DNA of 64,000 nucleotides from Arcticibacterium sp964021845 (lineage in GTDB: Bacteria; Bacteroidota; Bacteroidia; Cytophagales; Spirosomataceae): contig NZ_CAXHZC010000005.1 of NCBI RefSeq assembly GCF_964021845.1, positions 124,001-188,000 on the forward strand, given 5' to 3'. A program made the position numbers and the translations under genes. Below, in pieces: positions 7,854 to 16,430 of this stretch. The stretch's first letter is position 1, and every line of letters begins with the position of its first letter. The notes under the pieces were generated by a model. That model was not told where the DNA came from. It worked only from the letters and a program-made list of their open reading frames with translations, and made no database searches.

Positions 7854-8743
7854 ATCTTTATTTTTAAGGATTTAGGCTTTATTTCTACCTTAATTTCTTT
7901 GCTTTCTAATTGCATAGGTTCACCATCATAATGAATAAGGGCTGGCTCTTGCAATTTAATAACAAATGATTTTCTCCTATAATATTCCACGTACTTAGAA
8001 GTTTCAATTTTACCACTAAATAGTTTTTGAGTCAAGCCCAACCCTGCAGTTTTAGGATGCTCTTTAATGATGCAACAGTCTAAAAGACCATCTGTAACAC
8101 TGGCAGTAGGGGTAATAAAGGCGTTGTTGCCATATTGTGATGCATTACCAAAAGTAATTGAGAACACTTTATGTGAAGTTCCATCTAGTTGAATTTGGAG
8201 TGGTTTATACTGGAAATAGGAACTAAGGCTTGCCCTAACGTAGTTTTTAAAGCCTCGCCCCTCCATCTTTCCAAACTTTTCTGCTCCATAAGCATCAAAA
8301 CCCAAACCAGCGGTACATAAAAAAGGAATACCGTTTATGAGTCCGGTATCTATATCAATAACCTTTCCTTGATTAATTCTTTCTACACATGATTTCTCAT
8401 TTTCAAAGACGCCTAAATGCCTAGCTAAACCATTTCCAGAACCCTTTGATATTAAATTAAGTACCACATCTGTTCCAATCAATTGGCTAGCAACTTCATT
8501 TATGGTGCCGTCTCCACCCACAGCCACCACTTCCTTTATGCCTTTCTTAAGGTAGGATTGAACTATTTCTTGTGCATGAAGTGGTCTTTTCGTGTATACG
8601 ATGATGGCATTAGATTTCTCAGCTGATAGGTGAGATTTAATGCTATTTTCGAGGGAGCTTTTTTTTCTATCCGTTCCCGAATTCGGATTAATTACAAAAA
8701 GTATGTCTTGTTTTGACAATTTTGATAGGCTAATTTTGCTCAA
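7850..8743 (-). CDS. Diacylglycerol/sphingosine-kinase-like lipid kinase (YegS/DgkB family)
   Basis: The 297-residue soluble kinase has the family motifs FVINPNSGTDRKKS near the N-terminus, the nucleotide-binding GGDGTINEVA at about 78-87 and GSGNGLARHLG near 105. The C-terminal beta-rich domain ends with a segment typical of this family (HYDGEPMQLESKEIKVEI). Such enzymes phosphorylate diacylglycerol or related lipids at the inner membrane. The start is 21 bp from the start of the divergent maoC-like gene, whose promoter probably lies within the first codons of this gene. It is translationally coupled to the SUI1-like gene. Confidence 0.88.
   Translation of the reverse strand: MSKISLSKLSKQDILFVINPNSGTDRKKSSLENSIKSHLSAEKSNAIIVYTKRPLHAQEIVQSYLKKGIKEVVAVGGDGTINEVASQLIGTDVVLNLISKGSGNGLARHLGVFENEKSCVERINQGKVIDIDTGLINGIPFLCTAGLGFDAYGAEKFGKMEGRGFKNYVRASLSSYFQYKPLQIQLDGTSHKVFSITFGNASQYGNNAFITPTASVTDGLLDCCIIKEHPKTAGLGLTQKLFSGKIETSKYVEYYRRKSFVIKLQEPALIHYDGEPMQLESKEIKVEIKPKSLKIKI
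8731..8738 (+). promoter_or_regulatory. -7 box for the MaoC gene inside the lipid kinase coding region
   Basis: TAATTTTG fits TAnnTTTG exactly, with a TTG at 8708-8710 about 20 bp upstream as a -33 element. It lies over the first codons of the divergent kinase gene and 27 bp before the ATG at 8765. Confidence 0.5.
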
Positions 8744-8764
8744 GAAATTTTAACAATAATAAGA

Positions 8765-9184
8765 ATGGAATCTAAGAAAATCCCAGTAGGGTCCGAATAT
8801 AAATTTATTTTTAGCTTTAATCAGCAGCAAGTGAATGATTTTGCTGAACTAACTGGTGATCATAATCCTATTCATACTGACCCAGAATACGCCGCCCAAT
8901 CTCGTTTTGGTAAATGTATCATTCATGGTCATTTAGGTAGCAGTGTTTTTACTCGTTTTTTAGGAATGAATGAGCCGGGTGGTCCTGGTTCTATCTATTT
9001 AAAGCAAGAAACGGAGTACCTAAGGCCAATGTTTGTGGATAAAGAATACGAAGTGGTTTTTAAGGTGATGAATATCCGTGAGGGTAAGCATATTGCTGAA
9101 ATAGCTACTGAAGTTTACGACCCTGAAACGAAGAAAATAACCATTAGAGGTACTGGAACCTTGAAAAATACGGAATTGTACTAA
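8765..9184 (+). CDS. MaoC-family (R)-specific enoyl-CoA hydratase-like protein
   Basis: This 139-residue single hot-dog-fold protein carries the hydratase-2 motif FAELTGDHNPIHTDPEYA (Asp and His of the active site) and a following HGHLGSSVFTRFLG helix. Members hydrate trans-2-enoyl-CoA or act as dehydratases in fatty acid or PHA-related metabolism; the precise substrate is not visible. It is transcribed divergently from the lipid kinase and ended by the strong hairpin at 9198-9230. Confidence 0.88.
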   Translation: MESKKIPVGSEYKFIFSFNQQQVNDFAELTGDHNPIHTDPEYAAQSRFGKCIIHGHLGSSVFTRFLGMNEPGGPGSIYLKQETEYLRPMFVDKEYEVVFKVMNIREGKHIAEIATEVYDPETKKITIRGTGTLKNTELY

Positions 9185-9197
9185 ACTATGTACAAAA

Positions 9198-9230
9198 AAG
9201 AAGTTCCGAAGCATTGCTTCGGAACTTCTT
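9198..9230. terminator. Bidirectional terminator between maoC-like and Hc1-like genes
   Basis: Sixteen-base perfect arms (AAGAAGTTCCGAAGCA and its complement) are separated by a single T. The structure lies 14 bp past the MaoC stop and between two convergent genes. Confidence 0.85.
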
Positions 9231-9260
9231 GAATTTCGTTGTAAGATTCACTTGTGCGAA

Positions 9261-9440
9261 TTACATTCCAGAGTTTTTCATCTCTTGTACTTCACTTCTT
9301 GTAGCTTTAGCAAATACAGCTAAGTCTTGCATTCCTTTTCTTACTCTTGTGCCAGCAGCTTTGTTTTTCTTGTCATAAAACTTGTCAAAATCATCTTGCA
9401 TAGATGCTACTAAATCCGATAGTTCCTGAAATTTACTCAT
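9261..9440 (-). CDS. Histone H1-like Hc1-type small protein
   Basis: This 59-residue ORF (ATG at 9438-9440, TAA at 9261-9263) reads MSKFQELSDLVASMQDDFDK, then a lysine-rich stretch (FYDKKNKAAGTRVRKGMQDL) and AVFAKATRSEVQEMKNSGM. It matches the pattern of the short Hc1-like proteins widespread in Bacteroidota. Those share the N-terminal acidic helix and the GTRVRKGMQDL..FAK..R.EVQ.MK core, and are thought to associate with nucleic acid. It stands alone between two terminators, as expected for an abundant small protein. Confidence 0.8.
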   Translation of the reverse strand: MSKFQELSDLVASMQDDFDKFYDKKNKAAGTRVRKGMQDLAVFAKATRSEVQEMKNSGM

Positions 9441-9537
9441 AGAAAAAAGGGTTATTTTTTGTTATAATTAAGTTTAACTGAACGCAAGATATGCTAATTC
9501 TCTAATAATTCTAAGATTTAATAGAAAAAAAGTAATA

Positions 9538-9574
9538 AATAAATGCCCTCTCATTGAATGAGAGGGCATTTATT
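9538..9574. terminator. Terminator downstream of serine palmitoyltransferase gene
   Basis: The arms AATGCCCTCTCATT and AATGAGAGGGCATT pair almost without a loop (single G, 9556), extended by A/T pairs. It follows the end of the gene at 9604 on the minus strand. Confidence 0.8.
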
Positions 9575-9603
9575 GGATTTATCTCTATACGAAAGACTGG
9601 TAT

Positions 9604-10866
9604 TTAAGCACCAACTTTTGCTTGTTCTGCATAAGCTCCAGCCTTCAATTTGCTTTGAACTTCTTCAAAACATTTCATTGTATATTCTACATCTTCTAAG
9701 GTATGAGATGCCGTAGGAATAATTCTTAATAATATTACACCTTTAGGTACCACAGGGTATACTATAATGGAGCAGAACACATTCATGTTTTCTCTCATGT
9801 CTCTAATTAGATTAGTGACAATTCCTAAATTATAGTCTCCATGTAGAAAAACAGGTGTTACACAGCTTTCTGTCACGCCAATATCAAAACCTCTTTCTTT
9901 AAAGCCATTTTGAAGTGCTCTTACCACCGTCCAAAGGTTTTCTTTAAACTGAGGGTTCTCTTTTATTAATTGAAGACGCTTTAATGCTCCCTTGACAAAA
10001 GCCATTGGTAAAGCCTTAGCGTAAGTTTGAGAACGCATGTTGTACTTGAGGTACATGATAATATCATGGTCAGCTGCTACAAAAGCTCCAATCATGGCCA
10101 TAGACTTGGCAAAAGTAGAAAAGTGGATATCAACACCGTCTTGAACACCATGATGTTCAGGTACTCCAGAGCCAGTTTTTCCCATTGTTCCAAATCCATG
10201 AGCATCATCTACTAATAATCTGAATTGGAATTTTTCTTTAAAGGCCACTATCTTGTCCAAAGAACCTACAGCCCCTGACATTCCAAAAACCCCTTCAGTA
10301 ACTACAAGTATACCACCACCTTGCTCTTCTGCTATTTTGGTAGCACGAATAAGATTTTTTTCAAGGCTTTCCATGTCGTTATGCTTAAAGGTGTATGTTT
10401 TACCACCTTTAGCTCTATGAAGACGAACGCCGTCTATTAAGCATGCATGACTTTCGGCATCATAAACTACTACATCCCTAGAATCTACCATAGCTTCTAC
10501 AGCAGACATTACGCCTTGATAGCCATAATTTAAAAGAAAGGCGTCTTCCTTTCCTACGTATTCGGCCAGTTGTTTTTCTAATTCTTCATGAAGGTCTGTG
10601 TTACCTGTCATCATTCTAGCTCCCATCGGGTAAGCTAAACCTGTTTCGGCAGCCGCTTCTGCATCTGCTTTTAGTACTTCTGGATGGTTAGCTAATCCTA
10701 AATAATCATTTAAAGACCAGTTAAGCATTCTAGTGCCACCAAAATTCATATATGGTCCAAGAGGGCCAGTAAGTTTAGGAAATGAATAATAGTGGTGAGA
10801 GTAATGGGCTTCCGAGCCAATCGGTCCCATATTATTTACAACTTTTTCAAAGATATCTTTTATCAT
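9604..10866 (-). CDS. Serine palmitoyltransferase-like PLP enzyme (alpha-oxoamine synthase)
   Basis: This 420-residue fold-type I PLP enzyme is of the alpha-oxoamine synthase family. Visible motifs are NYGYQGVMSAVEA, the PLP-contacting LLVDDAHGFGTMG (Asp at 220) and the Schiff-base lysine in STFAKSMAMIGAF (Lys 254). The family also includes KBL and AONS. The length, the N-terminal extension with HYSHHYYSFP and the Lys context fit the sphingolipid-producing Bacteroidota enzyme that condenses serine with a fatty acyl-CoA. Sphingolipid synthesis is a hallmark of the phylum. It is monocistronic. KBL activity cannot be fully excluded from sequence reading alone. Confidence 0.8.
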   Translation of the reverse strand: MIKDIFEKVVNNMGPIGSEAHYSHHYYSFPKLTGPLGPYMNFGGTRMLNWSLNDYLGLANHPEVLKADAEAAAETGLAYPMGARMMTGNTDLHEELEKQLAEYVGKEDAFLLNYGYQGVMSAVEAMVDSRDVVVYDAESHACLIDGVRLHRAKGGKTYTFKHNDMESLEKNLIRATKIAEEQGGGILVVTEGVFGMSGAVGSLDKIVAFKEKFQFRLLVDDAHGFGTMGKTGSGVPEHHGVQDGVDIHFSTFAKSMAMIGAFVAADHDIIMYLKYNMRSQTYAKALPMAFVKGALKRLQLIKENPQFKENLWTVVRALQNGFKERGFDIGVTESCVTPVFLHGDYNLGIVTNLIRDMRENMNVFCSIIVYPVVPKGVILLRIIPTASHTLEDVEYTMKCFEEVQSKLKAGAYAEQAKVGA

Positions 10867-11175
10867 TAACCTTTGGTTTTAGAGTTAATTTATTTTTTGC
10901 CCAAATGGGGCTTATATAAAAAGGTTCACAAATTTAAGGATTTAAATTGAATTTTGAAATTATACTATTCTAAGAAATGTGACCACTATTGATTTATTTT
11001 ATTGCATTATACTCATAAAAGACTGTCTTAGGGTAATATAGGTAATTATGATGGCAAAAAATCATTGTTTTCGTAATTCATTGAAAAAGAGGATGTAATG
11101 TTTTGAGTGAATAAATAATTGAAAAAAAACTACACTTTTTTCAATTTCTATTTGATTTCTAAAAAACAATTGCTG
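10867..11175. other. Gene-free interval between serine palmitoyltransferase and tRNA-Ser
   Basis: This AT-rich stretch of about 310 bp holds no credible reading frame. It must carry the promoter for the leftward palmitoyltransferase gene; the tRNA promoter lies at its right edge. I see no repeats or conserved RNA structure. Confidence 0.6.
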
Positions 11176-11183
11176 TATATTTG
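11152..11183 (+). promoter_or_regulatory. Promoter of the tRNA pair
   Basis: TATATTTG at 11176-11183 matches TAnnTTTG exactly, with TTG at 11152-11154 giving a 21-bp spacer, the standard Bacteroidota housekeeping arrangement. It ends 18 bp before the tRNA-Ser. Confidence 0.65.
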
Positions 11184-11201
11184 CACTCCGTTTCGGACAA
11201 A

Positions 11202-11289
11202 GGAGGGATGGGTGAGTGGCTGAAACCAGTAGTTTGCTAAACTGCCGTACCTCTAAAGGGTACCGCGGGTTCGAATCCCGCTCCCTCCG
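11202..11289 (+). tRNA. tRNA-Ser (anticodon GCT)
   Basis: The 88-base gene has acceptor arms GGAGGGA/TCCCTCC with discriminator G, an anticodon loop TTGCTAA giving GCT, a long variable arm typical of serine tRNAs (TACCTCTAAAGGGTA) and a TTCGAAT T-loop. No CCA is encoded. It reads AGC and AGU. Confidence 0.95.
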
Positions 11290-11337
11290 CACGTTGTTTT
11301 TGACAATTTATTTTGTCGCTTGTGTGTTCGGAATTTT

Positions 11338-11412
11338 CGGGGTGTAGCGTAGCCCGGTCATCGCGTCTGCTTTGGGAGCAGAAGGTCGCAAGTTCGAATC
11401 TTGCCACCCCGA
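11338..11412 (+). tRNA. tRNA-Pro (anticodon TGG)
   Basis: The 75-base gene has acceptor arms CGGGGTG/CACCCCG with discriminator A, anticodon stem TCTGC/GCAGA with loop TTTGGGA giving TGG, and a TTCGAAT T-loop. It lies 48 bp after tRNA-Ser and probably shares its promoter. No CCA is encoded. Confidence 0.95.
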
Positions 11413-11413
11413 C

Positions 11414-11445
11414 AAAAAGCCTGAGAGAAATCTCGGGCTTTTTTT
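11414..11445 (+). terminator. Terminator after the tRNA pair
   Basis: AAAGCCTGAGA pairs with TCTCGGGCTTT around a GAAA tetraloop, followed by a run of T. It sits directly behind tRNA-Pro. Confidence 0.9.
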
Positions 11446-11587
11446 ATGTCCCAACTTTTGTTTTTTAGTCTTCATTTGAGCGGATGCGTAGAGTTTTTTC
11501 ACTAAACGGTCTAATTTTTATAAAAAATAGGACTATTTTAATGATTTTTAGGAATTCGAATTTTACTAAAAACCTTTTAATTCCTAA

Positions 11588-13903
11588 ATGAAAAAAAGAA
11601 ATTTACTCTTGGCCTTATTGCCTTTAAGCATGGTGTTTTCTTGTCAACCAAGATGGACAGAAAATACCAAAGACAGTATTAACTATGTAGAAAATGATGG
11701 CGGTCAGAACTTAGCTTACTCCAGCACATCTGGTGTTAAACTGATAGAAGACAACCGTTTTGCTTTCAAAGACCTCAATAAAAACGATACCCTCGATAAA
11801 TACGAAGATTGGCGTTTAAGCTATGATGAAAGGGCTAAAGATTTAGCGAGCAAATTGACCACTGAAGAAATAGCTGGTTTGATGCTTTATTCTTCTCATC
11901 AGTCTATTCCTGCTAGAGCAGGAGGCTATTTTGCTGGTACTTATGATGGCAAAACTTACGAAGAAGGAGTAACAGATGCTTCAAATTTGACAGACCAGCA
12001 AAAGAAGTTTTTAAAGGAAGATAATCTACGTCATGTGCTTTTGACCACCGTAAAATCTCCTGAAATAGCTGCTAAGTGGAATAACAAACTACAGGCTTTT
12101 TGTGAAGCTTTAGGTAAAGGAATTCCGGCAAATAATAGTACCGACCCAAGAAACGGAACCAAAGCGAGAGCAGAATATGATGCAGCCGCCGGTGGCGAAA
12201 TTTCTATGTGGCCAAGTTCATTAGGTATGGCTGCTACTTTTAAGCCAGCCATGGTGCAGAAGTTTGGAGAAATAGCGAGTACTGAATATAGAGCTTTAGG
12301 AATAACCACAGCTCTTTCGCCGCAAGTAGATATAGCTACAGAGCCTAGATGGGGACGTTTCAATGGAACATTTGGCGAAAGTCCTTTACTTTCTGCAGCT
12401 ATGGCAGAAGCTTATGTAAACGGTTTTCAAACGTCAACAGGTGATGACGAAAATCAAGAAGGTTGGGGAACCAGTAGCGTAAATGCTATGGTTAAACACT
12501 GGCCAGGCGGTGGTGCCGGTGAAGCAGGAAGAGATGCTCATTATGGCAATGGTAAATATGCCGTTTACCCAGGAAATAACTTTGCCCAGCATTTGATTTC
12601 TTTTATTGACGGAGCATTTAAGCTTAGCGGAAAAACGAAGATGGCATCTGCTGTAATGCCATATTACACTATATCCTATAATCAAGATAAAAAGAATGGC
12701 GAAAATGTAGGTAATGTTTATAATAGTTATCTAATAAAAGACCTTTTAAGAGGAGAGTATAATTATGATGGTGTAGTGTGTACAGACTGGGGAGTAACGG
12801 GTGACCATAAATCCATGGATTTTTTCATTGATGGTAAAAGCTGGGGAGTAGAGGGTTTGACTATTGCAGAAAGGCACTATAAAATCCTAATGGCTGGTGC
12901 AGACCAGTTTGGCGGGAATAATGATATGGGACCAATCTTAGAAGCCTATGAAATGGGTGTAAAGGAGCTGGGCGAAGAAAAGATGAGGGCTAGAATGGAA
13001 GCGTCTGCAGTAAGGTTATTAAGGAATATTTTTAGGGTAGGAGTTTTTGAGAATCCTTATTTAGATGTAGAAGAAACTAAGGTGACAGTAGGAAATTCAG
13101 AATTTATGAAAGCCGGTTATGAGGCTCAGTTGGCTTCTGTGGTTATGCTTAAAAATTCTGAAAAAACGCTACCAGTGGATTCTAAAAAGACAGTTTATGT
13201 ACCAAAAAGATATGTGGCAGCAAGTAGAAACTTTTTAGGGATGGAAATTCCTTCAAGTGAAGGTTATCCAATGAATATGGAGTTGGTGAAGAAATACTTC
13301 ATAGTATCTGACAATCCAGCTGAGGCAGATTTCGCTTTAGTTTTAATTGAGAATCCATCAAGTGGAATAGGTTATAACCGAGCAGATGTGGCTAATGGTG
13401 GAAATGGATATGTGCCAATTAGCTTGCAATATAATGATTATACCGCCTCAGAAGCCAGAGAAGTGAGTTTGGCAGGTGGTGACCCAATGGAAGATTTTAC
13501 CAACAGGACCTATAATGGGAAATCTGTAAAAACCAATAATAAGACGGATGCGAAACTGGTAAACGATACTAAAAAGGCAATGGGCGATAAGCCGGTAATA
13601 GTTATCGTCAATACCACCAACCCTTTAGTTTTGGGTGAGATTGAGCCGTCAGCATCAGCTATACTTATTAGTTTTGGTTTACAAGACCAAGCTTTGTTAG
13701 ATATTGTTTCTGGAAAAGCAGAACCACAAGCTTTACTTCCTATGCAAATGCCGGCAGATATGGTTACGGTAGAGCAGCAGGCGGAAGATGTACCTTTTGA
13801 CCTTAAGGTTTACCAAGACCAAGATGGTAATCGATATGATTTCGCTTTTGGAATGAACTGGGAGGGGGTAATCTCAGATGAACGCATAAATAAGTTTAAA
13901 TAA
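11588..13903 (+). CDS. Glycoside hydrolase family 3 lipoprotein (beta-glucosidase-like)
   Basis: The 771-residue protein begins with a lipoprotein signal (LPLSMVFSCQP; lipobox Cys about 19). The N-terminal TIM-barrel domain contains the GH3 motifs SPQVDIATEPRWGRFNGTFG and KHWPGGGAGEAGRDAHY, and the nucleophile region YDGVVCTDWG (Asp before Trp). A C-terminal alpha/beta domain follows, with VIVIVNTTNP. It likely removes beta-linked sugars from oligosaccharides at the periplasmic or outer face; the precise sugar is not decidable. The next gene, 77 bp downstream past a terminator, is an MFS transporter. No SusC/D or regulator genes accompany it, so this is not a canonical polysaccharide-utilisation locus. 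Confidence 0.88.
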   Translation: MKKRNLLLALLPLSMVFSCQPRWTENTKDSINYVENDGGQNLAYSSTSGVKLIEDNRFAFKDLNKNDTLDKYEDWRLSYDERAKDLASKLTTEEIAGLMLYSSHQSIPARAGGYFAGTYDGKTYEEGVTDASNLTDQQKKFLKEDNLRHVLLTTVKSPEIAAKWNNKLQAFCEALGKGIPANNSTDPRNGTKARAEYDAAAGGEISMWPSSLGMAATFKPAMVQKFGEIASTEYRALGITTALSPQVDIATEPRWGRFNGTFGESPLLSAAMAEAYVNGFQTSTGDDENQEGWGTSSVNAMVKHWPGGGAGEAGRDAHYGNGKYAVYPGNNFAQHLISFIDGAFKLSGKTKMASAVMPYYTISYNQDKKNGENVGNVYNSYLIKDLLRGEYNYDGVVCTDWGVTGDHKSMDFFIDGKSWGVEGLTIAERHYKILMAGADQFGGNNDMGPILEAYEMGVKELGEEKMRARMEASAVRLLRNIFRVGVFENPYLDVEETKVTVGNSEFMKAGYEAQLASVVMLKNSEKTLPVDSKKTVYVPKRYVAASRNFLGMEIPSSEGYPMNMELVKKYFIVSDNPAEADFALVLIENPSSGIGYNRADVANGGNGYVPISLQYNDYTASEAREVSLAGGDPMEDFTNRTYNGKSVKTNNKTDAKLVNDTKKAMGDKPVIVIVNTTNPLVLGEIEPSASAILISFGLQDQALLDIVSGKAEPQALLPMQMPADMVTVEQQAEDVPFDLKVYQDQDGNRYDFAFGMNWEGVISDERINKFK

Positions 13904-13912
13904 CAAAATAGG

Positions 13913-13947
13913 AATAAGGCCGAAAATTAGATTTTTGGCCTTATTTT
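13913..13947 (+). terminator. Terminator after GH3 gene
   Basis: AATAAGGCC/GGCCTTATT arms with inner AAAA/TTTT pairing are followed by TTTT, 10 bp after the GH3 stop. Confidence 0.75.
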
Positions 13948-13980
13948 AGGCATTCATTTACAACCCTATAAAAAATAATA

Positions 13981-15279
13981 ATGGATTTTTCCCCTTCTAA
14001 TTTGATTGACAAGAGTCAATTAACAAAACTGCAATATGGTACTATCTTCATTTGCTTTCTAATGAATATGTTAGATGGCATGGATGTGTTAGTGATTTCA
14101 TATACCGCACCCGCCATAGCAGAAGCATGGTCTGTTAGCCCCCAAACTTTAGGAGTGGTTTTTGGTGCTGGTTTAGCTGGTATGACTATTGGAACCTTAC
14201 TTTTAGCCCCATTTGCTGATAGAATAGGGAGAAAGAGTATGATTCTTATTAGTGGAGTTTTGATGGGTATTTCTATTTACTTAACAGGTTTTGCTACCAG
14301 TGTTGAAGAACTGTTGGTTTACAGGTTTTTTGCTGGTTTAGGAATTGGCTGTATGCTAGCAAGTACGGCAGCTTTGACATCAGAATATACACCAAATAAG
14401 TCTCGTAATTTTTGGGTTAGTTTTGTTATTTCTGGGTATCCTGTAGGAGCAGTTATTTCCGGTTTAGTGGCAGCAAAAGTTATTCCTACACAAGGCTGGG
14501 AAGAGATGTATCATTATGCAGGATATGCCTCTTTGGTTTCCATTCCTTTAATTGTTTTCTTTTTGTCTGAATCAATGGATTTTTATATCAAAAAACAGCC
14601 TAAGGGAGCTTTAAATAAAGTAAACGCCATTTTGAAGAAAATGAATTTTGATGAAATTTCGGCTTTACCTCCAAAAGCCGAACCTCAATCGGCGATTGCA
14701 GTAGGAAAGCTGTTAGAGGGGAAATATAAAATACCTTCTTTGCAGCTGTGGTTAGCACTTTTTATGGCATTTGGAGCACTGTTTTTTATGACCAGCTGGA
14801 TACCAAAATTAGCTACTGATGCTGGTTTATCTATGGAGTTGGCAATTTATGCGGGTACAGTCTTTAATGTGGGAGCTTTCTTTGGTATAGTTACACAGGG
14901 GTATTTTTCGAGCAAATATGGCTTAAAAAAGACCATTGGTCTAATACTTATTTTGACAGCTATTTTAATGGCTTGTTTCGGTTTATTTGTAGGCTCTGAC
15001 TTTATCTTATTAGTATTTGCTTTCTTAGGCTTTGGAATACAAGGTGGTTTTGTGGGTCTTTATGCTTTTGCTGCTAGAATGTACCCTACAGAAATAAAAA
15101 CTACAGGAATAGGCTGGGCAATGGGAGCTGGAAGGTTTGGCGGAATAGCTGGACCAGCTTTAGCTGGTTTGTTAATTGGTATGGGTTTAACCATCGGTAC
15201 CAACTTCTTGATTTTTGCTATCCCTGCCGCTATAGCGGGGATTATGACGTGGATTAATAGTTCTGAAGACGTTTCTTAA
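13981..15279 (+). CDS. MFS transporter, aromatic-acid/metabolite:H+ symporter-like
   Basis: The 432-residue protein has about 12 predicted helices. The first helix reads FLMNMLDGMDVLVISYTAP, with the DGxD motif typical of the aromatic acid:H+ symporter and related MFS families. The loop 2-3 motif APFADRIGRKSM is the MFS signature A, and the second-half loop is YFSSKYGLKKT. The substrate is unknown; an organic acid or sugar acid is plausible. It is separated from the GH3 gene by a terminator, so cotranscription is unlikely. Confidence 0.85.
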   Translation: MDFSPSNLIDKSQLTKLQYGTIFICFLMNMLDGMDVLVISYTAPAIAEAWSVSPQTLGVVFGAGLAGMTIGTLLLAPFADRIGRKSMILISGVLMGISIYLTGFATSVEELLVYRFFAGLGIGCMLASTAALTSEYTPNKSRNFWVSFVISGYPVGAVISGLVAAKVIPTQGWEEMYHYAGYASLVSIPLIVFFLSESMDFYIKKQPKGALNKVNAILKKMNFDEISALPPKAEPQSAIAVGKLLEGKYKIPSLQLWLALFMAFGALFFMTSWIPKLATDAGLSMELAIYAGTVFNVGAFFGIVTQGYFSSKYGLKKTIGLILILTAILMACFGLFVGSDFILLVFAFLGFGIQGGFVGLYAFAARMYPTEIKTTGIGWAMGAGRFGGIAGPALAGLLIGMGLTIGTNFLIFAIPAAIAGIMTWINSSEDVS

Positions 15280-15288
15280 ATACATGAG

Positions 15289-15330
15289 TTTCTAAGCCAA
15301 AGGGTTTCCATTCTTTGGCTTAGAAATTTT
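15289..15330. terminator. Bidirectional terminator between MFS and MscS genes
   Basis: TTTCTAAGCCAAAG pairs perfectly with CTTTGGCTTAGAAA around a 10-base loop, followed by TTTT. It separates convergent genes and touches the MscS stop codon. Confidence 0.85.
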
Positions 15331-16357
15331 ATGCATCTTTCTTCATATAAACCGTTCTGATAGGGAATGGGATATCAATGCCTTCTTTATTGTATCGCTC
15401 ATGAAGAGCTTTTACAAACTCATGTCTTATGAGGTACTGACTTGTGAAATCACTGCTTCTCAGTATCACATTGAAGTTTATACTGCTGTCCGCAAATTCA
15501 TTATATCTAACAAATGGAATATGGTCTTCTACTGCTCCTGGAACAGTTTTCTGAATTTCTGTTCCTACCTCTATAGTGACGCGTTCCACTATTTTTAAAT
15601 CAGAGGCATAAGACACACCTACGGGTATTAACACAGAGTTTTGCGAGTCGGGCAGAATGAAGTTTTTGACAATACTACCTGCCATGGTACTGTTTGGAAC
15701 TATAATAATATGATTACCTAAGGCTCTAACTGTGGTGTTACGCCATGCTATATCTTCCACAAAACCTTCGTCGCCATTATCTAGTTGAATATAGTCACCA
15801 GGTTTAAGTTTTTTTGCGGCTAGCATCTGTAAACCAGCAAAAAGATTACTCAGGGTGTCTTGAAGAGCTAAGGCAACCGCCAAACCACTCACACCAAGGG
15901 CGGTTAATGCTGGGGCAATAGGAATTCCTAAAACATGCATCACAAAGAGAATACCAACGGAGTATACCAAGATTTTGATAATGTTGGTAAATATGGAGGT
16001 GTTAGGGAATACTTTCCCTTTTCTGAAAATATAGAGCTGAATTATTTCCGCAATAAAATGTGAAGAAGCCCAAGTGAAAATAATAATGTTAAACACTAAA
16101 ATCCCTATTCTTATTTTAGGCTTGTACTCGGCAAATAAATCACTAAAATGATAAGCTACCCAAATGCCTACTACCCAGAAAAAAGGAATGACTAGCCTGG
16201 CAAAAAGGTCTATAACAGCGTCGTCAATACTGTTTTCGGTCTTTCTTGCTTTTTTGTGAAGCAGTGGAAAAATAGTGGACTTTATAAGTTTTCCTATAAG
16301 CCATCCGCTAGGAAATGCAATAATCCAAAGTAAAATATCAATATAGTTATCTGGCAA
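15329..16357 (-). CDS. MscS-family mechanosensitive channel
   Basis: The 342-residue protein has several N-terminal helices followed by the pore-lining third helix and beta domain of MscS. ALGVSGLAVALALQDTLSN (Gly/Ala-rich TM3) is followed by GDYIQLDNGDEGFVEDIAWRNTTVR and IIVPNSTMAGSIV. The C-terminal alpha/beta domain ends in a KEGIDIPFPIRTVYM segment typical of the family. It releases solutes from the cytoplasm on hypo-osmotic shock. A TAnnTTTG -7 box lies 22 bp upstream of the start. Confidence 0.92.
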   Translation of the reverse strand: MPDNYIDILLWIIAFPSGWLIGKLIKSTIFPLLHKKARKTENSIDDAVIDLFARLVIPFFWVVGIWVAYHFSDLFAEYKPKIRIGILVFNIIIFTWASSHFIAEIIQLYIFRKGKVFPNTSIFTNIIKILVYSVGILFVMHVLGIPIAPALTALGVSGLAVALALQDTLSNLFAGLQMLAAKKLKPGDYIQLDNGDEGFVEDIAWRNTTVRALGNHIIIVPNSTMAGSIVKNFILPDSQNSVLIPVGVSYASDLKIVERVTIEVGTEIQKTVPGAVEDHIPFVRYNEFADSSINFNVILRSSDFTSQYLIRHEFVKALHERYNKEGIDIPFPIRTVYMKKDA

Positions 16358-16378
16358 AGTATATTATTTTTAGTGCTA

Positions 16379-16386
16379 CAAAGTTA
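16379..16386 (-). promoter_or_regulatory. -7 box for the MscS gene
   Basis: On the minus strand this reads TAACTTTG, an exact TAnnTTTG match, 22 bp before the start codon. A TTTG lies 15 bp further upstream, a little close for an ideal -33 element. Confidence 0.45.
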
Positions 16387-16430
16387 CAATTTTTAAAAGG
16401 CCAAAGCAGGCTTAAAGCTTATTAGAAATT

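Noticed and set aside
11062..11502. Two antisense reading frames over the tRNA genes with RERDSNPRYP- and GWQDSNLRP-like peptides
   Set aside because: These peptides are the well-known artefact of translating the antisense strand of Ser and Pro tRNA genes.
11520..11587. Short AGGAATT/AATTCCT dyad before the GH3 gene
   Set aside because: Only seven-base arms in AT-rich sequence, common by chance.
12031..12363. 110-codon minus-strand frame inside the GH3 gene
   Set aside because: Shadow of a clear GH3 coding region.
11588..15279. GH3 and MFS genes as a polysaccharide-utilisation locus
   Set aside because: No SusC/SusD pair or sensor-regulator is adjacent and a terminator separates the two genes.
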